Positions 54,747 through 64,000 of a stretch of DNA of 64,000 bases are shown piece by piece. This DNA is from Littorina saxatilis (taxonomy: Eukaryota > Mollusca > Gastropoda > Littorinimorpha > Littorinidae). Below the pieces are notes generated by a model. The model had not been told where the DNA came from. It did not search any database and saw nothing but the letters and a program-made list of their open reading frames with translations. The stretch covers positions 24,475,249-24,539,248 of the forward strand of contig NC_090255.1 of the NCBI RefSeq assembly GCF_037325665.1, read 5' to 3'. The position numbers were made by a program, and so were the translations under genes. Position 1 is the first letter of the stretch. Every line of letters starts with the position of its first letter.

Positions 54747-55071
54747 TCTGTCTGTCTGTGTGCCTGCCATTCACTGTGGTGTGTCTCTGTGTGCGTGATC
54801 GCTGGTGTCAACATTATAACAGGGTAGAGCCATTGTCAATGCACAATACCGTATTTTGTAGTTCTGTCTGTTCCAATTGAGGTGTCCAGTTACACAGTAT
54901 GTAGGAGGTAGTTAAGTCACAAAGCCGAACATAACAATGCTGTACGGCTCCACACCTAGCCTGCCAATACTACAATGCATTGGTTGGCGTTAGTGGTAAC
55001 GGCCGAGTATGCGTTAAATGCCATGCCGAGCTCTTGGATTAGTATTGGTTTACAATACAGATAGCATAGAC

Positions 55072-55074
<3 letters not shown>

Positions 55075-55156
<82 letters not shown>

Positions 55157-55181
55157 GCGCGCGCGCACACACACGCACGCA

Positions 55182-55239
<58 letters not shown>

Positions 55240-55240
55240 G
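55075..55240 (+). repeat. (GA)n then (CG)/(CA)n, then (TCTG)n
   Basis: GA array to 55157, CACG/CA array to 55240, and TCTG tetramers at 55254-55283. Confidence 0.95.
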
Positions 55241-55252
55241 AGACACAAGTAT

Positions 55253-55285
<33 letters not shown>

Positions 55286-55749
55286 GTTCAGTCAGCGTCA
55301 TAGGCAATACAAACAGCATTTTGCCAAAATACAAACAACTTACCACGAGGGTGAATGTGGGCGTCAAGGCTAGCAGTACATTCTGAATCGAAATTCCTGC
55401 CTTTCTTTCCGCGTATAAAGGACTGCTTAAAAGCTAGGTATTTAGTAAAGGAGGGTATCGCAATCTTTGTGGTCTGATATTAATATATGCGTAGTTTGAC
55501 ACCATAAAAGCAATTGGAGCAAAACCTTTTACACACGAGCGCACTTTCATTCAAGTTTGGATCTTTTAGTTGAGATTAATTTGGTTGTGTGTATACTGTA
55601 GGCCTTGATATGCCAGTTCAACACATGCATATGTGCCAATATAGCACTGTAGTGGCTTCTAGCTCGATAGCCTCTGAGAAAGTACGTACGGGTAGAGTGT
55701 ATGTTAGTAACAACCAGACAAAGGAGACTAAGTGTAGTAATCTTTCTCC

Positions 55750-55929
55750 TTTTCTTCCTTCCTTTTCTTTATTCTTTCTTCCTCTCTGTGTGTCTTTCTT
55801 TCTTTCTGTCTTTCAGTCTTTCTTTTTGTCTTTATTTGCATATCTTCTTGCATTTCTTGCATTTCTTTCTTTCTTTCTTTCTTCCTTTAAAAAATATCTG
55901 CATGCCATCGCTTGTTCAATAATACAAAT

Positions 55930-56023
<94 letters not shown>
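55750..56023 (+). repeat. pyrimidine tract and (GA)n
   Basis: (TTTC)n-like tract at 55750-55890 facing a perfect GA array at 55932-56023; together they form a mirror purine/pyrimidine pair. Confidence 0.92.
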
Positions 56024-56025
<2 letters not shown>

Positions 56026-56029
56026 AGAT

Positions 56030-56735
56030 CGACCGACAGACAGACAGACAGACAAACAAAAACAAACAGAGATAGAGGGATAGTAAATGCCTTCAATTTT
56101 TCCAAGCAAAGTTGAGTCTTTAGCGGAACCCAGCACAGCCCCAGCAACAACATGCATGATGTAGGGTTTCACTAAGTTTTGGGGCTTCTTGTTATTTCCT
56201 CCGCGGACGTTGTAAATTAGAAGCGTTAAAAATACAGTCCTTAACGTAAAAACAGTTCTGCCCAAGCTGTTAAATGGTACACGGGCATCCCTCCACTTTC
56301 ACACATACGCACAATCAACACTCAGGCTGCTTCCTGTGCAGAGTTTGAATTTGTATATGAATTTATCCTACATGCGTGAGAGAGACACCCGTGAGATAAA
56401 AATCGTTCAAATCACACGTGTGTATATCATGTAAATGAGGTCATGTCAAGCAAGTCTGGCAGGGACCTGTTTTTCCACTGCTTATGATGCCAAAGTCACC
56501 GAGACAAACGTCATTATAGAAACAAAAATTGCGCTCGCTAATTACCCTCGATGAATCTTTAGAACTAACACGTCACACCACACGTTCAGAGTGACGTTTC
56601 TTTGCTTTGACGTAAAAGATTGCACGAGACTTTAGAAGAGATCGAGGTTCCAAAACAAGCGTCTTCAATTTAGCTGCCTCGACTGCAAGACATTTTCAGT
56701 AAAATACACGTAAGTACAGTAGGCCCTATGTAGGA
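56030..56735. other. no gene recognised
   Basis: No coding or repeat structure I can name. Confidence 0.5.
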
Positions 56736-56740
56736 TAAAC

Positions 56741-56886
56741 AGAATACTACATGGCTTGCTGTGTCGTACCAGATTTACACTCGTTGCTTTTTCAAATAGT
56801 GAACAGCTCGCTTTCGCTCGCAGTTCAATATTTAAAAAAACAACTCGTGTAAATCTGGTACGACACAGCAAGCCATGTAGTATTCT
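56741..56886. mobile_element. hairpin MITE, 146 bp
   Basis: AGAATACTACATGGCTTGCT and its perfect inverse at 56867-56886, pairing over about 50 bp, with an inner stem GCTCGC/GCTCGC around TTTC. Same design as the element at 53111. Confidence 0.85.
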
Positions 56887-57027
56887 CTATATATCTCGCA
56901 GATTGACACTGGTAGACTTTGACACGTAGGGTTTCGATTTAGCTTTTATGTTCCATTCGGGTGACGTTCCTAATTTTGTTTATTAACATTGGTTTAATTT
57001 AAATATGTGTAATGTTAAACTTGTGGG

Positions 57028-57083
57028 GTCCTGATTTGGCCTATATGGTCCGCTGGACCCAAAAAGCAACAACTAACTAACTA
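57028..57083 (+). mobile_element. SINE 3' end
   Basis: GTCCTGATTTGGCCTATATG, GTCCGCTGGACCC, AAAAAGCAACAACTAACTAA: a SINE-type 3' block with a short-repeat tail. Confidence 0.5.
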
Positions 57084-57247
57084 GACTTTGAGACATTTTT
57101 TCCCGTCAAATTTCCCACTTTGCACAAAAAAGCATCCAGGCTGTATTTTTGTTTTATGTGTATCAAAGCGGAGAGATGGTCGTATTCCATGTAAAAGCCT
57201 GGGCAGATCTGAGACGCTCAGCCGAATCGTTTACACGGGAAGGGACC

Positions 57248-57508
57248 GGCACGGTTGGCCTAGTGGTAAGGCGTCCGCCCCGTGATCGGGAGGTCGTGGG
57301 TTCGAACCCCGGCCGGGTCATACCTAAGACTTTAAAATTGGCAATCTAGTGGCTGCTCCGCCTGGCGTCTGGCATTATGGGGTTAGTGCTAGGACTGGTT
57401 GATCCGGTGTCAGAATAATGTGACTGGGTGAGACATGAAGCCTGTGCTGCGACTTCTGTCTTGTGTGTGGCGCACGTTATATGTCAAAGCAGCACCGCCC
57501 TGATATAC
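57248..57508 (+). mobile_element. SINE, family 2, 3' truncated
   Basis: Differs from 52007-52268 by about three substitutions in 260 bp, and stops at CGCCCTGATAT, losing the 3' block and tail. A and B boxes intact (GGGTTCGAACC). Confidence 0.88.
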
Positions 57509-57671
57509 ATGTCCAAAATAGTTTCTTAGACGGGGGGAAAAAAGAAGAAAAAACAACAACCCAGCATAGTTTCACCGTAAACAGTCATATCTTTTGATTT
57601 CAAAGTAATGTTACTTCATGTATATCATAAAGCATATTGCCACCCTCAGACAAGTGTGCAGTGATTGACTG

Positions 57672-57948
57672 GAATAAAAAGTTGGCCAGTGTAATACGAC
57701 ATTTTTACTCCACGAAAAAATGACCCCGGAGTAAAAATAAGAGTCACCAGGACTGACAGGGGACAGGAGAGTAAAAGTTTCGGAGGAAATGTTTACTCGG
57801 AATAAACCTGTCGTGGGGAGTCATTTGCTCGTGTTAGGGTGGAGTAATTGTTTTCGTAAAAGGAGTAAAAGTTTCGTACGAACTGTTTACTCCGGAATAA
57901 AAATCTCGTGAGAGTAATTTTCTCGTGTTACACCGGCACAAATTGCTT
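57672..57948. mobile_element. GAGTAA-rich inverted element
   Basis: GCCAGTGTAATACGAC at the left and GTGTTACACCGGC at the right are inverted. Between them GGAGTAAAA/TTTACTCC words alternate with TTTCGTACGAA-type palindromes. MITE-like, no coding. Confidence 0.65.
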
Positions 57949-58323
57949 GGCTTCGAACCCGCTCGCGAGAATTGTACGACATTAATTACGGTTCGTGTCA
58001 GGAAAGGAACTATGATAAACAGAGAAGTAATGTTATGTGAGAACACTCGACGCGTGAGTGCTGCTTTTGTTCCCTGTCACAACCCTCTTAGAGAGGGAAC
58101 ACACAGTACTGTGTTAAAAAGGCTGTTCCTTTTCATGTTGGTCATTCTCCAGGGCTGCGTACCATTTTGTGACATGCATTTTCAGTCATTTAAATGATTA
58201 TAACGTATATTAAATGGCAACTAGAATGTATTCTCTTTCCTTTTTTCCCCCAGTAATTCTCCAGTTAGATAATGACACAGACATGCAACAAAAAACATAG
58301 TATATATTTTTGTCTTTTAAAAA

Positions 58324-58584
58324 CAATTGTGACCATCCACCACGGAATGAGTCGCATGTCACCTTTGCATGATTTTCATATGTTTACAGTTTCCTAAAGA
58401 GTTTTTTATGCTCTATCCAGTGGTGAAAACCGTTTTAGAAAAGAGCAAAAACTGTTTGAGTTATAAGCCTGTGACTAAGGTGACCCTCACACTGTTACCA
58501 GACACTCCCCGGACTTATATTAAGCCTAGCGCAGAACCGCGCGAGGTGACATGCGACTCATTTCGTGGTGGAGGGTCACAATTG
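58324..58584. mobile_element. MITE with 40-bp inverted ends
   Basis: CAATTGTGACCATCCACCAC and its inverse (GTGGTGGAGGGTCACAATTG) delimit 261 bp; similarity continues through GAATGAGTCGCATGTCACCT. Confidence 0.8.
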
Positions 58585-58924
58585 TTATAGTATTTAAATC
58601 CATGTCACATGCAACCTTTTGTTTTCATGTTACGAAGGTCATGTATTTTAAAACCCTTGTGATTTACTGAACGTAGAAAAACAAAATGCGCAGGTATTTC
58701 TTTTTTTTTTCTTCTTTTTTTTGTCAAAATTTTTTATTCAAATAAATAACAACAATTAACAATATCTCATACAATGAATTAAATACAACTTATCGAGTAC
58801 AACAAGCTAACTTTTTTAACGTTTTGTTCTTCCAACACTCACACAAAAATGCTTCTTATCTGTAACTGCCTATTAAAAATACTTTCCAACGGTAAAAACG
58901 AATTTGTTTTTTTATATATATGTC

Positions 58925-59205
58925 ACAGTAGAAACTAGAATTCAGTAGGATCCGGAATCCTACTAGTAGAGACTGGAATCTCAGTTTCTACTAGTAGATA
59001 CTGGAATTCCAGTCTCAACTGGACTTTTTCAAGTTCAAACTGGAATTCCAGTATCTACTAGTAGATACCGGAATTCCACTTACAACTGGATTTTTTCCAG
59101 TTGAAAGTGGAATTCCGATATCTACTAGTAGAAACTGGAATTCCAGTTTCAACTAACAGCCAGTTCATGTTGGAATTCAGTTCAAATTGGAATTTCGCGA
59201 TGGAG
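58925..59205. repeat. nested palindrome cluster
   Basis: About 280 bp made of repeated self-complementary words: CTGGAATTCCAG, TCTACTAGTAGA, GGAATTCC, AAACTGGAATTCCAGTTT. They alternate so that almost every 20-30 bp can form its own hairpin as well as longer ones. No coding. Confidence 0.85.
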
Positions 59206-59332
59206 ATGAATGTAGTTTCTTTTTTGTTTAAAATGAACAGTTGACTACTTTATTGAAAGCAAATCCATTGTTTAAAAAGACCCAACACCACAAACTGCAT
59301 AGTCAAATCAATGAAAATCACATCAGACAACT

Positions 59333-60180
59333 TCAGGACATGTTCTTGCATTTCTTGCTGTGCGGGTGGCATTTGGTGCCACATGCAAGTTTGGCATCTT
59401 TGCACGGACACCTCTTTGTCATGCACGCGCCTGTGCACGTACAGACGGACCTGGCGACAGCTCCACGGTTTTGCCAACCAGTTGATGACCTGGAGGCTTG
59501 AATGAGGGACACTTCCTTAAGAGTCTGTGGGTTTACCACATTGAGATGTGGGAGGACCACACTGCTCATGTCCACAAGCTCCACCCCCCGAAACCAGTTT
59601 TTAACAATTCCAGTCGGGCAATACACCCGATAGACAGAATCACCGCCCCTCATCTTTGATTCCAGAATCTTGCAGGTCAAGAGCCGCACGTCAGTGTTGG
59701 TCCTGTCGGCACTGTGGATTTTCACTCCGACAGTGTGCCCGTTTTGGAATGATTGGGTCACGTCTTTTACCTTCTTTTGGTACCTCGTGTCTTGACGTCT
59801 GGCAGCCTTCAAATAGTTATTTCTGGCAACAAGTCGCTTCTCCTTGTGAGCCGTGTTCCCTTCTTCATTTTGCACTGTTGCAGTGCGTTTCCACAACACA
59901 AACTGTCCTACTTCTAATGGTTCATTCATAGGGTTGGCAATTGTAGGCACATGTGTAGGAACGAACACTTCGTCAACAGAAAACACAGCATGAGTGGTTT
60001 TAGTCACTTTCACACCATGCACAACGTCAAGATTTGTGTGCTCTGTGCCAGAACAAACGATGACGTTGTCGCTCAAAAGAAGATACTCCTTTCCTCGCTT
60101 GTGGCTGGTACAGGTAGTAGATGATGTACTTGGTGAATCCACGTTTTCTACAATGCCGAGAGAAGAACCACCAGCACCTG
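59333..60180 (-). CDS. KRBA2-like element, C-terminal part
   Basis: Long open segment with a charged region and, near its end, a compact Cys-rich domain of the CXC-like kind that closes KRBA2-like integrase proteins. The right border resembles a splice acceptor. Plus-strand frames here are shadows. Confidence 0.7.
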
Positions 60181-60339
60181 TGAAACAAACAAATTAAAAT
60201 CGTCTACGCTGGTGTGAAAACCAAGAAAGGTGGTGTAAGGGTTAACCTGTTAACATCTTCAAACTAGTCTTTATAAATTGATAGAAAATATGGCACATTG
60301 AAAGTGTGTTGAGGGAAGTGTGAAGAAACTTACCAGTGG

Positions 60340-60680
60340 CATGCTGCTCAGGAGTGCTGAGAGAAGGTCCGAGAGGATCCTGAAAGTTGACTGCTTCTGA
60401 AGAACGGTCAGCACCTGTGAAACAAATAAAATGCAGTTGTATTTGCAACAGACATTTGCAGTCATTCTTCTTCTTCTCTGTTGGGAAATGTGACATGATA
60501 ATGTGGCATGTATGTGTACACATTAATCACTGTGTACTAGTGTTTCGACGTTGAAGTGATACAGGAAGAAATTCTGAATAATTCATTGCAAAAACATACA
60601 CTTGACCCATTTTGACAGGAAAGTTTTTTTTGAAAGTTGACTGCTTCTGAAGAACGGTCAGCACCTGTGAAACAAATGAA
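60340..60680 (-). repeat. duplicated short segment of the element
   Basis: AAAGTTGACTGCTTCTGAAG and the following ACGGTCAGCACCTGTGAAAC occur at about 60383-60425 and again at 60637-60675, and the CAGCACCTGTGAAACAAA border also recurs at about 60172-60190. Tandemly duplicated exon-like segments. Confidence 0.7.
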
Positions 60681-60949
60681 CTGTAGTTGTATTTGCATCA
60701 AATCTGCCATTAATCCCCAGAGTCATTAACCCTTGCCAGTGCACCTCCCGTCTCCTGCATTGTCTATCATTATCAAAATTGTGTTCATCATTAGTTTGTT
60801 ATGGCTGCAAAAGGGTTAATGTAATGGAATGTTACTCCTATTAATACGACTAATACAGTAATGGGCGTCAACTAGTCCAATGGTTGCATGGCCAATATCT
60901 CTAAAACACAAGATTTTTAAAACCAATTCAGATAGAAGCATACCACATA

Positions 60950-61735
60950 CCAGCAGTTGAAGGTCCGGGAGTTGGCAAAGAATTGTTGACTGGCTGCAGA
61001 ACTGTATCAAAGACCACTTCACTCCACACAGTGATTCTCTCGTCGTCCTCGCAGCTGATGTCACTCTGGCTCCCTGACTGCACAACTGCACTTCTCTGAC
61101 TCACGGCTGTGTCTTCTTGACTCAGAACTACACGCCCCACATTGTCCAGCCACACTGACTGCACGACTGCACCATCATGATTCAATGACTCAACGACTGC
61201 ACCTTCCTGACTCAATGACTCGACGACTGCACCTTCCTGACTCAATGACTCGACGACTGCACCTTCCTGACTCAATGACTCAACGACTGCATCTTCCTCA
61301 CTCACTGACTGCACGACTGCACCTTCCTGACTCAATGACTCGACGACTGCACCTTCCTGACTCAATGACTCGACGACTGCACCTTCCTGACTCAATGACT
61401 CAATGACTGCATCTTCCTCACTCACTGACTGCACGACTGCACCTTCCTGCCTCATTGTGGGAAGCATAACAAGCAGATCATTTGGCAAATCTTCTTCACG
61501 CACAATACCCTGAGCTGCAAATTCCTCCCAAACAGCTTGGTCCGAACGTGGTTTCTGACCAAATACAAGTTCATACGGTGTTGTCCCAGTTGCACTTGAA
61601 ACTGATGTGTTGATTGAGTGAACCACAGACTTTAATCCCCTGCTCCATTGTGGGCCATTGGTATCCATCCATTTGCCTAGTTTCAATTGTAGGTCTCCGT
61701 TCCCCCTCTCAATGCACCCTGCACACAGTGAAGCA
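60950..61735 (-). CDS. KRBA2-like element, central part
   Basis: Open segment that starts with the stretch usual just after the integrase core in this family and continues into a linker with tandem 10-residue repeats (61170-61450). Confidence 0.7.
61170..61450 (-). repeat. 30-bp minisatellite in coding frame
   Basis: About nine units of 30 bp encoding EGAVVESLSQ and variants (QSVSEEDAVV). The period is a multiple of three, so unit number can change without shifting the frame. Confidence 0.88.
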
Positions 61736-61916
61736 ATCCCAGTTGGATACTGTCACCTTAAATAGAGGCCTTTTCAAGCCTAGGCCACTGCACTATGTCT
61801 GTAGCCCATATTTCAGGTTGTAAAGCTGATTTATAAAGCTGCTAGAGCAGTTTTAATTTGAGAAGTCGAGTGTATCATTCATCGAAAGGTTCATGGTACT
61901 GTCACAGTACCATTAA

Positions 61917-62357
61917 AGGGGTATGAAAGACCTAAACCGGAAGTAGAATTCCTTGAACGGCAGCTGATACATTACTCTATGAACTCTCATTATCCAGAAA
62001 ATTAAGCCTGAAAGCCTGGTATTCGCTGAGAAACATCGGAAAACGCAAAATCAAAATAAACAATCCTTATCCGGAAGTGGTAAAAAAACAACGTTTTATT
62101 ATCAAAAGGGAAGTGTGGCTTCGCGTCGGACATTGAGTTGGAATCTTCCAGGCTTCTCCCATCACATGGGATGATAAGATTCAGCCTTTAGGACCACTTC
62201 CGGATAATAATTGTTTAATTTGATTTTGAGTTTTCCGATGTTTCTGAAGTAATACTGGACTTACAGGCTTGAAACTTTGGATAATGAGAGTTGATAAGGT
62301 AATGTATCAGCTGCCGTTCAAAGATTTCTACTTCCGGTTTAGGTCTTTCATACCCCT
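61917..62357. mobile_element. TTAA-flanked MITE, 441 bp
   Basis: AGGGGTATGAAAGACCTAAA and its inverse at the right (TTTAGGTCTTTCATACCCCT), TTAA outside both (61913-61916, 62358-62361). Inverted similarity reaches about 180 bp inward (CATTATCC, CCGGAAGTGGT blocks). Confidence 0.82.
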
Positions 62358-62383
62358 TTAAGTGCCATGACCATTTCGACCAT

Positions 62384-63127
62384 TTGGTATCAATTGAACC
62401 GTTATGGTGTGTAGTTTTTGAAAAGTGATGTAGTTGCAGCACTTTAGTACAACATGCCAAATGAACCCCTTGTTGCCCCAAAACGTCAAAATTTTGAAAA
62501 GTTCACTCATTCCCCTAATTTTTAAAAATGGCACTGTGTATTTCACTTTAAATGCAGTTAGACAGGCTTAGGAGATCAAACAGACCCAAATCGGTAACGT
62601 TGGATAACATATCGTTAATTTTGAAGAAAAAATAAGTTGGAAAAATGAAAAATGGCATTTTTTCCATATTTCACAGACAAGAGGTTAATTTGGACTTTTA
62701 TGTAAAATTGAGGCACACCAAAATCACTTTTCAAATTTTACACCCCCAGACGGTTAAAATAACATCTATTTATCCATGTTAATCCATAGTTTGACTGATG
62801 TGATGAGAACGTTTTACCAAATATTGCTCAAATTCCATAATTTTTTTTAATACTTTTGATATATTCCCAGTCTTAATAACGCAATCCCTTCTCAAAATGC
62901 CTTAAAATACATCTGTAAAGGTCAAGGAAGTCAAACAGATTCATAATATGTTTTTAAATTAAAATTCAAAGTGCCGTTTTCCAAAACTAGGGGAATGAGT
63001 GAAAACTTCAAAGTTTCCTGGTTTTGGTAACAAGGGGTTAATCTAGCATGTTGTACTAAAGTGCTGCAACTGCGACATTAGTTTTCAAAACCTGGACATC
63101 ATAGCGGTTCAGTTCATACCCATTTTA
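62384..63127. mobile_element. element with ~200-bp inverted ends
   Basis: GTAGTTGCAGCACTTTAGTA with CAACATGCC and GGGGAATGAGTG blocks (62430-62600) return inverted at 62920-63110. MITE-like; the outer ends are diverged and no target duplication is visible. Confidence 0.65.
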
Positions 63128-63228
63128 GCTTGTTATACCGCCAGTAAAAAAAAAAATCACAATCACAATCACCACTATGGAAATTTTAGATTAGACCTAT
63201 TGCGTTAAATTTCGGTTTCATATTCCAT

Positions 63229-63408
63229 GTTACCACAGGTAGGTCTGCCTCATTAACCCTTTCACTGCCGGGGTGTTTCAATTCAATGTCAGTAAAATGT
63301 GAAAAAAAGCTGAATGTTTATCTTTTGACAGATGCAACAGACAAAACATGTTACCACCGGTAGGTCTGCCTCATTAACCCTTTCACTGCCGGGGTGTTTC
63401 AATGCATG
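63229..63408 (+). repeat. 58-bp direct repeat
   Basis: ATGTTACCAC(A/C)GGTAGGTCTG through CACTGCCGGGGTGTTTCAAT occurs at about 63229 and 63347. Confidence 0.85.
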
Positions 63409-63539
63409 GTCACTCTTCGACAAGAATGTTTTCTCTAACTGGCTAGAGTGCAGGACGGGTATACCCGTCTTGTAGGCACTGTAAGGGTTAATTTTCATTT
63501 CTGAAAAAAATACAAATAAAAACGAACACTTACCCTGAC

Positions 63540-64000
63540 TTTCAGGATGTCTTGGGCGTCCATGGATGATCACTGTTCCAGGCCACAGATCACACACTTC
63601 ACGTATCACGTTCGCCGTGAATTCTCTGCCATTGTCACTCTGCAGGAGGCGTGGTGGTCCAAAGGTGCAGAATTGGTCGAACAGATGACCTGCTACCTCT
63701 GCTGCAGTCTTGGATTCCAAGGGATAGGCCCAAGAAAACTTCGAAAAACAGTCCCTTGCATGCAGGATCCATTTAAAGTCCCTGTCAGGCCTGCTGCGGA
63801 AGTCAATGAGGTCGATTTGGACTCTGAGTAGAAAAGACAGATTGATCATTGCCTTTCCAGATGGAAGTGATTTCACCACCTGGCGCTGCCTGCAGCTGGG
63901 ACAGGTCTTCAGGAACACACTGACTGCTGAGTGGTGGACTCCTGCGTAGTTTGCTTTGATTTCCGCCCACGTTTTATCCCTTCCCCCATGGCCAACATGA
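63540..64000 (-). CDS. KRBA2-like element, integrase core part
   Basis: Open from the window edge. A histidine/cysteine zinc-binding region at the right precedes a DDE-type integrase core. The left border is a donor-like GTAAGT; the continuation of the frame beyond it is probably not coding. It would join DNA ends to a target if active; activity cannot be inferred. Confidence 0.75.

Larger units (their letters stand above)
59270..64000 (-). mobile_element. integrase-bearing KRBA2-like element (fossil or domesticated), partial
   Basis: Minus-strand element entering from the right edge. Parts in order: zinc-binding and integrase core region, a linker with a 10-residue repeat, short segments, and a C-terminal Cys-rich domain. 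Such genes occur in many invertebrates and are derived from Gypsy-like or Ginger-type integrases. The coding segments are separated by intron-like gaps. Whether it is whole cannot be judged because it leaves the window; the visible parts look fairly well kept and hence not very old. Confidence 0.7.

Noticed and set aside
59656-59931. Plus-strand frame opposite the Cys-rich part of the integrase element
   Set aside because: Shadow of the minus-strand coding segment.

Overview
The window looks like nuclear DNA of a mollusc, most likely a gastropod of the periwinkle type. The grounds are inference: short coding exons split by GT-AG introns, very long CA/GA microsatellites, many tRNA-headed SINEs whose 3' ends I recall from gastropod genomes, and dense small inverted-repeat transposons. 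No bacterial operon structure, CRISPR array, or rRNA or functional tRNA gene is visible. Most of the 64 kb is repeats; host coding exons total roughly 4 kb.

Three host transcription units can be supported. (1) Plus strand, 15678-21876: five exons encode a 550-residue RING / two B-box / coiled-coil protein ending in a Neuralized homology repeat (NHR), a likely E3 ubiquitin ligase. Its introns hold a probable solo LTR, very long CA and TG arrays and a degenerate array rich in TCAAGGTCA-like motifs. (2) Minus strand, 33266-28295: six exons encode a 664-residue protein with a Ser-rich disordered N-terminus, a coiled coil and a C-terminal segment resembling a GRIP domain (golgin-like). This gene has a duplicated in-frame 81-bp exon, a 48-bp minisatellite that repeats its own 3' splice site, and decayed tandem copies of its last exon. 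Genes 1 and 2 converge. (3) Plus strand, 49266: a CpG-rich segment and a short first coding exon (ATG to GTGAGA donor); the rest of the gene is not identified.

The remainder, left to right: a SINE piece and a MITE (1-743); a large imperfect palindrome (2794-3569); a 5'-truncated LINE (4023-6457); three copies of a TG-bearing interspersed element (6728, 8085, 25556); a tRNA-headed SINE of about 860 bp with a 15-bp target duplication (9044-9905); a mariner-like MITE (12198-12786); a TTAA-flanked MITE (13444-14175); minisatellites of 42, 48, 77, 73 and 16 bp; a FLYWCH/MULE transposon remnant split by a SINE (38644-39966); a second LINE flanked by a direct duplication of more than 200 bp (41117-43316); and a degenerate ~75-bp array into which at least five different elements have jumped (49600-54580). 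The array includes a 1.1-kb foldback element made of AAGGCCTTA palindromes. From 58925 come a palindrome cluster and then an integrase-bearing KRBA2-like transposon-derived element on the minus strand that runs off the right edge.

The three host genes show no evidence of working together. The strongest themes are repeats that carry functional signals (splice sites, nuclear-receptor half-sites, TG/CA splicing-factor tracts) and elements that reveal their mechanism through intact target-site duplications. Family names come from pattern recognition without database searches, so each is stated with its own confidence.
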